DNA of 64,000 nucleotides from Deinococcus radiotolerans (lineage in GTDB: Bacteria > Deinococcota > Deinococci > Deinococcales > Deinococcaceae). Positions 50,648 to 64,000 of the stretch are shown one piece after another; position 1 is the first letter of the stretch; every line of letters starts with the position of its first letter. The position numbers and the translations under genes were made by a program. The stretch lies in assembly GCF_014647435.1 (NCBI RefSeq), contig NZ_BMPE01000001.1, positions 620,001 to 684,000 on the forward strand. The letters run 5' to 3'. Under the pieces are notes generated by a model. That model made no database searches, was not told the origin of the DNA, and saw nothing but the letters and a program-made list of their open reading frames with translations.

Positions 50648-51988
50648 ATGCGAATCGTGATCGTGGGGGGCGTGGCGGCCGGCATGAGTGCCGCGAGCCG
50701 GGCCCGTCGTTTCAATCCGGACGCCCAGATCGTGGTGTTCGAGCGGGGAGAACAGATCAGTTACGGCGCGTGCGGGCTGCCGTACGTGATCGGCGGTGAG
50801 GTCGAGGATTTCGACCGGTTGATCGCGCGCACGCCCGAGCAGATGCGCGCGCGCGGCATCGGCGTGCGCCTGCGACACGACGTGACCGGCGTGGACGCGG
50901 CGGCCGCGACGATCACCGTGACCGACCGCGCCACCGGGCAGTCCTGCACGGAACCGTACGACCGGCTCCTCCTGGCGACCGGGGTCTCCCCCGTCCGGCC
51001 CGACTGGGCGGTCACGCCGCTGGGGGGCGTGCATGTCCTGCGCGACATTCCCGACGGTGAGGCGCTGGACGCCAGCGTGCGGGGCGCGAAACGGGCCTGC
51101 ATCGTGGGCGGCGGGTACATCGGGCTGGAACTGGCCGAGGCCATGAGCGCGCGCGGCCTGAGCGTCGTCATGCTGGAAAAGGGTCCGGAGGTGGCGGGCC
51201 GCACGCTGGATCTGGGCTACCAGCGCCGCGTGCGCGCCGAACTGGAACGCCACGGCGTGGACGTCCGCTGCGGCGTGACCGTGCAGGGCCTGACCGGGAA
51301 GGAGCGCGTGAGTGGCGTGCAGACCGACCGCGGCCTGGTCCGCGCCGATCTGGTGGTCGTGGCGGTGGGCGTGAAACCGAACGTGGCGCTGGCCAAGGCG
51401 GCGGGCGCCCGGCTGGGCCGCACCGGCGCGGTCGCGGTGAACGCCCGGCAGGAGACCAGCGTGCCCGGCGTGTTCAGCGCCGGGGACAACACCGAGAGTG
51501 TGCACCGCGTCACGCGCCGGCGGGTGCACATCCCGCTGGGCCTGACCGCCAACCGCATGGGCCGCATTGCCGGGGTGAACATGGCGGGCGGCGAGGCGCG
51601 CTTTCCCGGCGTGGTGGGCACCGGAATCTTCAAGACCTTCGATCTGGGCGTGGCCCGCACCGGCCTGACGCAGACCGACGCCGACGCGCTGGGCCTGAAC
51701 GCAGTGAGTGTGGACGTCAGCAGCACCGATCACGCCGGGTACCACCGCACGAGCCGCCCCATTCACGTCCGCCTGACCGCCGAGAAGGGCACGGGGCGGC
51801 TGCTGGGCGCGCAGCTGGTCGGCGAGAACCACCTCAGCGTGAAGCGGGTGGATGTCGTGGCGGCCCTGCTGGGAGAGCGGGCGACCGCGCAGGACCTCTT
51901 CGACGCGGACCTCGCGTACGCCCCGCCGTTCAGTGGCGTGTGGGACGTGCTGCTGGTGGCCGCCGACCGGCTCCACCGGCAGGTGTAG
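50648..51988 (+). CDS. FAD/NAD(P) disulfide oxidoreductase, CoA-disulfide-reductase-like
   Basis: A 446-aa flavoenzyme. The FAD motif 'VGGVAAGMSAASRARR' is at residues about 6-21. The single redox Cys is in 'ISYGACGLPYVIGG' (about 38-51), as in CoA-disulfide reductases and NADH oxidases of the one-Cys group. The NAD(P) motif 'CIVGGGYIGLELAEAM' follows, and 'VFSAGDN' binds the flavin ribityl. TAGGCT lies five bases before ATG 50648. It may keep CoA or other low-molecular-weight thiols reduced during oxidative stress. The exact substrate is unproven. Confidence 0.88.
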   Translation: MRIVIVGGVAAGMSAASRARRFNPDAQIVVFERGEQISYGACGLPYVIGGEVEDFDRLIARTPEQMRARGIGVRLRHDVTGVDAAAATITVTDRATGQSCTEPYDRLLLATGVSPVRPDWAVTPLGGVHVLRDIPDGEALDASVRGAKRACIVGGGYIGLELAEAMSARGLSVVMLEKGPEVAGRTLDLGYQRRVRAELERHGVDVRCGVTVQGLTGKERVSGVQTDRGLVRADLVVVAVGVKPNVALAKAAGARLGRTGAVAVNARQETSVPGVFSAGDNTESVHRVTRRRVHIPLGLTANRMGRIAGVNMAGGEARFPGVVGTGIFKTFDLGVARTGLTQTDADALGLNAVSVDVSSTDHAGYHRTSRPIHVRLTAEKGTGRLLGAQLVGENHLSVKRVDVVAALLGERATAQDLFDADLAYAPPFSGVWDVLLVAADRLHRQV

Positions 51989-51990
51989 GG

Positions 51991-52026
51991 GCGCGGCCCG
52001 CTGGCGTAGCAACCAGCGGGCCGCGC
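51991..52026. terminator. 14-bp bidirectional terminator hairpin
   Basis: GCGCGGCCCGCTGG (51991-52004) pairs with CCAGCGGGCCGCGC (52013-52026), with an 8-base loop. It fills the 50-base gap between convergent genes. Confidence 0.8.
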
Positions 52027-52038
52027 CGGGTCAGGCGC

Positions 52039-53667
<1,629 letters not shown>

Positions 53668-53737
53668 GCCCCGAGGGTACGCGCCGTCCGGGCCGGGGTC
53701 GCTGATTTGGCTAGGGGGAGGGTGGGGGGTGGGAGAC

Positions 53738-53767
53738 TGGACAATATTTTTTAGGCATGCCTAATAT
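53738..53767 (+). promoter_or_regulatory. mntH promoter with DtxR/MntR-type operator
   Basis: TTAGGCATGCCTAA (53751-53764) is a perfect 14-base palindrome matching the TTAGG-N4-CCTAA core of DtxR/IdeR sites. It overlaps the spacer and -10 of a promoter (TGGACA 53738-53743, TAATAT 53762-53767, 18-base spacer). The -10 lies six bases before the mntH ATG. Confidence 0.8.
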
Positions 53768-53773
53768 GAGGGC

Positions 53774-55093
53774 ATGTCCGGTTTACCCCCCACCACCGAG
53801 GCCGCGCCGCCCACCACCGGCCGCAGCCTGGACGACCGCATGACCGCCCGCGCCGAGGCCGTCCTGGCCCGGCAGTCCCAGAAACGCGGCCTGGCCCGCA
53901 TCCTGCCCTTCCTGGGCCCCGCCGTGATCGCGTCCATCGCATACATGGACCCGGGCAACTTCGCCACGAACATCCAGGGCGGCGCGCAGTTCGGGTACGC
54001 GCTGCTGTGGGTGATCCTCGCGGCGAACCTCATGGCCATGCTCATCCAGAACCTCAGCGCGAAACTGGGGATCGCCACCGGGAAGAACCTGCCCGAAACC
54101 ATCCGCGAACGCTGGCCGCGCCCGGTCGTGTGGCTGTACTGGCTTCAGGCCGAGGTGGTCGCCATGGCCACCGACCTCGCGGAATTCCTGGGCGCCGCCG
54201 TGGCCATTCAGCTGCTCACCGGCCTGCCGCTCATCTGGGGCGCGAGTATCACGGCCGTCCTGACCTTCTGGCTCCTGACCATCCAGCGCCGCGGGTTCCG
54301 CCCGCTGGAACTCGTGATCGGCGGCTTCGTGGCCATCATCGGCGTGGCGTACCTGACGCAGTTCGTGCTGGCCCGCCCCGCGCTGGCCGAGCTGGGCCGC
54401 GGGTTCATTCCCAGTTTCCAGGGCGTGGACAGCGTGTACCTCGCGGTGGGCATCATCGGGGCGACCGTCATGCCACACGTGATCTACCTGCACTCGGCAC
54501 TCACGCAGGGCCGCGTGCCCACCCGCAACGACGACGAGAAGGTGCGCCTGAGCCGCCTGAACCGCATCGACGTGATCGTGTCGATGGGCCTGGCGGGCCT
54601 GATCAACATGAGCATGCTGGCCGTCGCCGCCGCCACCTTCTACGGCAAGGGCGTCGAGGACGCCGGGGACCTGGAAACCGCCTACCGCACCCTGACGCCG
54701 CTGCTCGGCCCGGCCGCCGCGACCGCGTTCGCCATCGCGCTGCTCGCCAGCGGCCTGAGCAGCAGCGCGGTGGGCACCATGGCCGGGCAGGTCATCATGC
54801 AGGGCTTCGTGAACTTCAGTATCCCGCTGTGGCTGCGCCGCACGATCACCATGCTGCCCGCCTTCATCGTGATCATCCTGGGCCTGAATCCCACGGACGT
54901 GCTCGTGCTGTCGCAGGTGATCCTGTCCTTCGGGGTGCCGTTCGCACTGGTGCCGCTGCTGCTCTTCACCGCGCGCCGGGACGTGATGGGCGTCCTGACC
55001 AGCACACGCCTAGTCACCACGCTGGGCTGGCTGTTTGCCAGCATCATCATCGGCCTGAACGTGTACCTGCTGTGGGGCGCCTTCACGAGCTGA
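53774..55093 (+). CDS. mntH: Nramp-family Mn(II)/H+ importer
   Basis: A divalent-metal importer of 439 aa with 11 predicted helices. The metal site motifs are intact: 'MDPGNFATNIQGG' (helix 1, DPGN, about residues 57-69) and 'ATVMPHVIYLHSAL' (helix 6, MPH). A basic Gln/Arg segment precedes helix 1. The leaderless-type promoter carries a perfect DtxR-type palindrome, so Mn or Fe excess should repress it. Manganese uptake is central to oxidative and radiation tolerance in Deinococcus. Confidence 0.95.
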   Translation: MSGLPPTTEAAPPTTGRSLDDRMTARAEAVLARQSQKRGLARILPFLGPAVIASIAYMDPGNFATNIQGGAQFGYALLWVILAANLMAMLIQNLSAKLGIATGKNLPETIRERWPRPVVWLYWLQAEVVAMATDLAEFLGAAVAIQLLTGLPLIWGASITAVLTFWLLTIQRRGFRPLELVIGGFVAIIGVAYLTQFVLARPALAELGRGFIPSFQGVDSVYLAVGIIGATVMPHVIYLHSALTQGRVPTRNDDEKVRLSRLNRIDVIVSMGLAGLINMSMLAVAAATFYGKGVEDAGDLETAYRTLTPLLGPAAATAFAIALLASGLSSSAVGTMAGQVIMQGFVNFSIPLWLRRTITMLPAFIVIILGLNPTDVLVLSQVILSFGVPFALVPLLLFTARRDVMGVLTSTRLVTTLGWLFASIIIGLNVYLLWGAFTS

Positions 55094-55166
55094 CCAGCAC
55101 CGGGGCCACCTGGGCCCGTTCCTGAAGACCGGTACCAAAGCATCCCTGACAGAAAACAGTATGGAA

Positions 55167-55219
55167 CGTCGGCGGCGCGTCACGGGAAGACCAGCCGGTT
55201 CCGCGCCGCGCCGCCGACG
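55167..55219 (+). terminator. Long hairpin after mntH
   Basis: CGTCGGCGGCGCG (55167-55179) pairs perfectly with CGCGCCGCCGACG (55207-55219), 74 bases past the stop. The loop is 27 bases and no T-run follows, so it may stabilise or end the message rather than act as a classic terminator. The rest of the 55094-55389 gap shows no gene with good support. Confidence 0.55.
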
Positions 55220-55389
55220 CCCACCGGACCGGCCAAACCCGCCCCTGACGCATGAACACGGTATACGCGCATCCCTCTGAAACAGCCGGGCGCCGCGCCC
55301 GTAAAGGCTACGCGCTGCAAGAGTCGCGGAAGAAACCGCCCGGTACAGTAGGCCATGTTTCCCGAAAGAGTCTCCCGCAGGGGCCGGTC

Positions 55390-56793
55390 ATGGCCCGCCT
55401 GAGCCAGCAGACGGCGCCCACCGGGCACACCGTGCTCGTGGTGGACGACGACGCCGATTTGAGAACCACCGTGTGCCGCCTCCTCCAGAACTGCGGGCAC
55501 ACCACCCTGGCCGCCGAGGGCGGCGAGCAGGCCCTGCACCTGATGCAGCAGCACGACGTGCACCTGGTCCTGCTGGACTACTTCATGCCCGGCATGAACG
55601 GCGAGGACGTCGTGCGCGAACTGCGCGCCCGCGGGCACACCACCCAGGTGGTCCTCCAGACCGGGTACGCCTCCGAACGGCCTCCCAGAACTCTGCTGCG
55701 CGACCTGGACATCCAGGGCTACCACGACAAGTCCGAGGGTCCCGACAAGCTGCTCGTGTGGGTGGACGCCGCCCTGAAAGCCCACCGGCACGTGCGGGCC
55801 ATCAGCGCCTCCCGCGACGGCCTGAAATACATCCTTCAGGCGGCGCCGCAGCTGCACCGCCTTCAATCGCTGGACAGCCTGCTGCGCGGCATCCTGCTGC
55901 AACTTCAGGGCATCCTGGGCTTCTCCGGCGCCTGCGTGGCCGTCAGCGAGGACGCCCTGGCACAGGACACCAACGGCTTCGTGGCCGTCCCGCACCCGCA
56001 GGCTCAGCCGTTCGACCTGCGGGTCTCGACCGGCCGGTTCGAGGGCCAGGCGTGGCATCAGCTGGGCGGCCACGAACAGGGCGCGGTCCTGCACGCCGCC
56101 AGCAGTGGTCAGGCATGCCGCACGCCGTACATCGCGCTGCCCCTGACCATCGGGGACCGGAACGTTGGCGTGGTCCTCGTGGACAGCGCCCCGAAAGACC
56201 AGGAACTTGACCTGACCCTGCTGGAGGTGTTTGCGGCGCAGGCGGCGGTCGCCATTCAGAACGTGCAGCTGTTCGAGCTGGCCACCACGGACGAACTGAC
56301 GGGCCTCATGAACCGCCGCGCGTGGCTGGCGAGGCTGGATGAGGTGCTGCACCTGGGCACCCGGCACGGGCACCCCACCAGCGTCGTCCTGATCGACGTG
56401 GACCACTTCAAGCGCGTGAATGACACCCACGGCCACCTGGCCGGGGACGCCGTGCTGCGGGAACTGGGGGCCCTGCTGAAAGACCAGATTCGCCTGACGG
56501 ACGTCGCCGCGCGGTACGGCGGCGAGGAGCTGGCCATCCTGCTGCCGCACACCGACGCGGCCGGTGCCTACCGCCTCGCCGACCGCCTGCGGCAGGCCCT
56601 GATGGACCTCCGCGTGCCCTGGGGCACCGACCCGATCACCGTGACGGCCAGCATGGGCGTCACCACCGCGCCCGGGCAGGACGCGACACCCAGCCCGTAC
56701 GACATGCTCGCCTCGGCCGACAAGGCGCTGTACCGCGCCAAATCACAGGGCCGCAACCGGGTGGTGGACCTGCCGGTCGGGCTGACCTCGTGA
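55390..56793 (+). CDS. Response regulator with GAF-like and GGDEF domains
   Basis: A 467-aa predicted diguanylate cyclase. The receiver domain (about 15-130) has the acidic 'VVDDDADLR' and the phospho-acceptor Asp in 'LVLLDYFMPGMNGED'. A GAF-like segment (about 150-290) follows. The GGDEF domain (about 295-460) has 'TTDELTGLMNRRAW', 'DVDHFKRVNDTHGHLAGD' and active site 'YGGEEL' (about 375-380). An 'RLTD' inhibitory site lies five residues before it. The start is uncertain; ATG 55390 has only AGGGG upstream. It overlaps the kinase gene by GTGA. Confidence 0.88.
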   Translation: MARLSQQTAPTGHTVLVVDDDADLRTTVCRLLQNCGHTTLAAEGGEQALHLMQQHDVHLVLLDYFMPGMNGEDVVRELRARGHTTQVVLQTGYASERPPRTLLRDLDIQGYHDKSEGPDKLLVWVDAALKAHRHVRAISASRDGLKYILQAAPQLHRLQSLDSLLRGILLQLQGILGFSGACVAVSEDALAQDTNGFVAVPHPQAQPFDLRVSTGRFEGQAWHQLGGHEQGAVLHAASSGQACRTPYIALPLTIGDRNVGVVLVDSAPKDQELDLTLLEVFAAQAAVAIQNVQLFELATTDELTGLMNRRAWLARLDEVLHLGTRHGHPTSVVLIDVDHFKRVNDTHGHLAGDAVLRELGALLKDQIRLTDVAARYGGEELAILLPHTDAAGAYRLADRLRQALMDLRVPWGTDPITVTASMGVTTAPGQDATPSPYDMLASADKALYRAKSQGRNRVVDLPVGLTS

Positions 56794-59087
56794 CCGCGGC
56801 GGAGGACCCGGCCCTCGCCCGGCTCGCCACGCTGCTGCCGGGCGCCGTGTGGCACGCCGATCCTGCCACGCACCGCACGACGTTCATCTCGGACCGCCTG
56901 ACCGACATGCTGGGCTTCACCCCGGCGCAGTGGACGGGCGAGCCGGGCTTCTGGGAATCCAGGCTGCACGCGGGCGATCAGGAGTGGGTGCAGGGCGCCC
57001 TGCGCGCCGGCATCCACAGTGGCGAGCCGTTCACGCTGGAGTACCGCCTGCTGAACGCCCGGCAGCAGGTGGTGTGGGTCCGCGACCTGATCACACCCCT
57101 GTACGAGGACGGGCGGCTGAGTGCCCTGGGCGGCATGATCCTCGACATCACCTCCGAACGGGAGAATGAGACGGCGCTGCGCACCGCGCTCGATCAGTTC
57201 GCCCGGCTGTTCAACAGCAGCCCGGTGGGCCTGGCCGTGCTGACCGCCGCGACCGGCAAGGTCCAGCGGGCCAATGCCGCGTTCCGCGCCGTGGCTGGAC
57301 TGCGCACCTCGCTTCGCCCGGGCAGCCCCGGCACCGATACCCTGTGGGCCGATCCGGGCGCCGCGCACGACTTCTGGACGGCGCTCCAGGCGGGAGCCGT
57401 GCAGGAGTGGTCCGCGCAGTGGCTGGACCGCGGCCGACAGGTGCGGGAGGTCATCCTCTCCGCCGACCGGCTGAACGACGAGGGCGACACGGCGTTCATC
57501 ATGATGCGGGACGTGACCACGCAGGTGCAGGCGCGCCGGGACGCCGAGGCCAAGGAGCGCCGCTTCCGGGCGATGGTCCAGCACAGCTCGGACCTGATCA
57601 CCGTCCTGAGCCCCGGCGGGACCATCCTGTACGCCAGTCCGGCCGTGCAGGCCGCGCTGGGCTACAGCAGCGACGAAGCCCTGGGCCTCAACGCCCTGGA
57701 TCACATGCATCCCGACGAACATGACGCCATCCGCGCCGAGTTCGCCCGCGCGGTTCTGGGCGGCCCGGGCGCCTGCGCGCGCCTGACCAGCCGCTTCATT
57801 CGCAGCACCGGCGAGTACCGCCACATGGAATGGGTCGCCACGAATCAGCTGAACGACCCGTCCATCCAGGGCATCGTCATGAACTCCCGGGACGTCACCG
57901 AGCGCGTGCGGGCCGATCAGGAGCGGCGGGAAACGCAGCAGACCTTCGAGACGCTCTTCTCCGCGTCCCCGGAGGCGACCCTGCTGGTGGACTTCGCGGA
58001 CACCATGACCATCGTGGACTGCAACGAGGTGGCCGCCGCCATGCGCGGGTACCGCCGCGACGAACTGATTGGGCAGAGCACGTACCAGTCCATGCCCAAC
58101 GGCGCGGAACTCCTGAACGACGTCACGGCCAACGACGCCTTCCGCGACCGCGTGCGGCAGGCCCGGCGCCTTCAGTTCGAGTCCGAACACCTACATCGCG
58201 ACGGGCACGTGTACCCCGTGGAGGTCAACCTGGCGCTGGTGACCATCCGCGGGCGGGAGATGATGCTCTGCATCGAACGCGACATCAGTGAGCGGCGCGC
58301 CGCGGCCGCCGCTCTGGAAGCCAGTCAGGCGCGGCTGGTCGCCAGCGAGAAACTGGCCGGGCTGGGCCGCCTGACCGCCGGGCTCGCGCATGAGATCAAC
58401 ACGCCGCTGGCCGCCACCCTGACAGAACTGCACGAGGCGACGCGGCTGGTGCAGGAGTACCGCGACTCGATCGGGCACGCGCAGGTCACGGACGCCGATC
58501 ACCACGAGATTGCCGGCGAGCTGAGCCGCGCCGTGGACGCCGCCCAGCGCAACCTCACCCGGATCGGGGATTTCATCCGGAAGATCCGCGGGCACACGCG
58601 GGACACCATCACGGACCGCGTGGCGTTCGACGCCGTGAAGCACGCCGAGAACACCCTGTCCATGCTGGCCCACGAGGCCCGCGCCGCCAAGGTGGACCTG
58701 CTGCTGGAACAGCCGCGCGGGCCGGTCCGCCTGCACGGCGAACCCGGCCGCCTGACGCAGATCGTCACGAACCTGGTCATCAACGCCATTCACGCCTGCC
58801 CCCCGGGCGCCACCGTCACCGTCAGGTTCGACACGCAGGACGACGGCAGCGCCGTCATGCAGGTGCAGGACACCGGCACGGGTATTCCCGATGACGTGCT
58901 GCCGCGCATCTTTGAACCGATGTTCACCACCAAACCCGTCGGGCAGGGCACCGGGCTGGGCCTGTCGATCATTCACGACATCATCAGCGGGCATTTCGGC
59001 GGGGACATTCAGGTGCGCACGTCCAGTACGGGCACCTGCTTCACCGTGACCTTCCCAGGCCGGACCGCCGACCGGCCGCCCCACTGA
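56790..59087 (+). CDS. PAS-domain sensor histidine kinase, cytosolic
   Basis: A 765-aa kinase with no membrane helices. Four PAS-like modules are seen at about residues 8-125, 130-250, 258-385 and 390-510. Examples are 'FISDRLTDMLGFTPAQW' and 'ILYASPAVQAALGYSSDEALG'. The H-box 'AGLAHEINTPLAATL' (His near 533) is followed by N 'NLVINAIHA', G1 'DTGTGIPDD', F 'FEPMFTTK' and G2 'GTGLGLSI'. It starts with GTG overlapping the upstream stop. The adjacent receiver-GGDEF protein is the obvious partner, coupling a cytosolic signal to c-di-GMP. Confidence 0.92.
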   Translation: MTAAEDPALARLATLLPGAVWHADPATHRTTFISDRLTDMLGFTPAQWTGEPGFWESRLHAGDQEWVQGALRAGIHSGEPFTLEYRLLNARQQVVWVRDLITPLYEDGRLSALGGMILDITSERENETALRTALDQFARLFNSSPVGLAVLTAATGKVQRANAAFRAVAGLRTSLRPGSPGTDTLWADPGAAHDFWTALQAGAVQEWSAQWLDRGRQVREVILSADRLNDEGDTAFIMMRDVTTQVQARRDAEAKERRFRAMVQHSSDLITVLSPGGTILYASPAVQAALGYSSDEALGLNALDHMHPDEHDAIRAEFARAVLGGPGACARLTSRFIRSTGEYRHMEWVATNQLNDPSIQGIVMNSRDVTERVRADQERRETQQTFETLFSASPEATLLVDFADTMTIVDCNEVAAAMRGYRRDELIGQSTYQSMPNGAELLNDVTANDAFRDRVRQARRLQFESEHLHRDGHVYPVEVNLALVTIRGREMMLCIERDISERRAAAAALEASQARLVASEKLAGLGRLTAGLAHEINTPLAATLTELHEATRLVQEYRDSIGHAQVTDADHHEIAGELSRAVDAAQRNLTRIGDFIRKIRGHTRDTITDRVAFDAVKHAENTLSMLAHEARAAKVDLLLEQPRGPVRLHGEPGRLTQIVTNLVINAIHACPPGATVTVRFDTQDDGSAVMQVQDTGTGIPDDVLPRIFEPMFTTKPVGQGTGLGLSIIHDIISGHFGGDIQVRTSSTGTCFTVTFPGRTADRPPH

Positions 59088-59120
59088 CCGCACTTCACCC
59101 GGCGCTGCGGACCCACCGAC

Positions 59121-59160
59121 CACAGAGCAGCCCCCAGCCGAAACTGGGGGCTGCTCTGTG
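59121..59160. terminator. 17-bp bidirectional terminator hairpin
   Basis: CACAGAGCAGCCCCCAG (59121-59137) pairs perfectly with 59144-59160 across a CCGAAA loop, between two convergent genes. Confidence 0.88.
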
Positions 59161-59168
59161 GGCCGGAA

Positions 59169-61082
<1,914 letters not shown>

Positions 61083-61171
61083 GCCCCATAGCATAGCGAA
61101 AAGCGTCATGGGGATATCGGCCCGCCCCCTCATTTCTGGGGTGGCCAGGCTACGTGTGGTCCTGACCAGTG

Positions 61172-61819
<648 letters not shown>

Positions 61820-61853
61820 GGGGCGCCTCCGGCGCAGAACATGGGAGAGAGTC

Positions 61854-61890
61854 GATGGTTGATAGAAAGGCGAAGGTTCTCCATCCACGG

Positions 61891-61906
<16 letters not shown>
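61854..61906. repeat. GATGGTTGAT inverted repeat at the glcD end
   Basis: GATGGTTGAT (61854-61863) pairs with ATCAACCATC (61897-61906); the second arm encodes the last codons of glcD. It belongs to the GGTTGAT group also found at 26.1 and 34.1 kb. It may partly terminate or process the message between glcD and glcE. Confidence 0.55.
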
Positions 61907-63330
<1,424 letters not shown>

Positions 63331-63373
63331 GACTCCCCCCTTCCATCACCCATCACCCATCTCCCATCGACCT

Positions 63374-64000
<627 letters not shown>

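Overview
The window is about 64 kb of GC-rich bacterial chromosome. Gene content and promoter style point to Deinococcus. It encodes a Taq-like DNA polymerase I without a proofreading site, a class Ib ribonucleotide reductase, a c-di-AMP receptor, a DtxR-type operator in front of an Nramp Mn transporter and a serA/mntH/CoA-disulfide-reductase cluster. At least 17 genes also have a TANNNT -10 box only 5-8 bases before the start codon, as expected for leaderless mRNAs. I see no tRNA, rRNA, CRISPR array, prophage or intact insertion sequence. The genes at both edges (ftsK on the left, glcF on the right) run off the window.

Layout. 0-10 kb: FtsK translocase, a secreted three-domain fasciclin protein, a phosphoesterase, a NatAB-type ABC exporter, a tandem winged-helix protein and the c-di-AMP receptor DarA. 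10-14 kb: a heme operon, hemE-hemH-hemY. 14-19.4 kb: two diverged copies of a structured RNA, each with its own promoter, flanking a 66-codon membrane ORF. They precede a thioesterase-nrdI-nrdE-nrdF-nrdH series. 19.4-27.8 kb: a secreted unknown, a HAD hydrolase, an alpha/beta hydrolase, polA, a 45-aa membrane peptide, pyrF and a cysteine-desulfurase-like enzyme. 27.8-34.2 kb: a class A penicillin-binding protein behind a leader full of nested inverted repeats, a VWA/membrane protein pair, and a single-chain fusion of a ring-cleaving (glyoxalase-fold) dioxygenase with a carboxylesterase.

34-43 kb: a maltose-type ABC importer (malE-malF-malG, no ATPase gene) with repeated LacI-family-like operators, a divergent MFS exporter behind a perfect TetR-type palindrome, rsmB and a secreted unknown. 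43-50.6 kb: deoD, alaX, a marR-emrB drug-efflux operon, a class V aminotransferase and a CAP-domain secreted protein. 50.6-64 kb: a CoA-disulfide-reductase-like enzyme, serA, mntH, an overlapping diguanylate cyclase and PAS histidine kinase pair, a periplasmic nucleotidase/phosphodiesterase, and glycolate oxidase genes transcribed glcF-glcD-glcE.

Points most worth a second look are the tandem RNA elements ahead of the RNR genes (three compensatory base-pair changes between copies), the repeat-rich leader of the penicillin-binding protein gene, the dioxygenase-esterase fusion, and a GGTTGAT hairpin family placed at gene ends.
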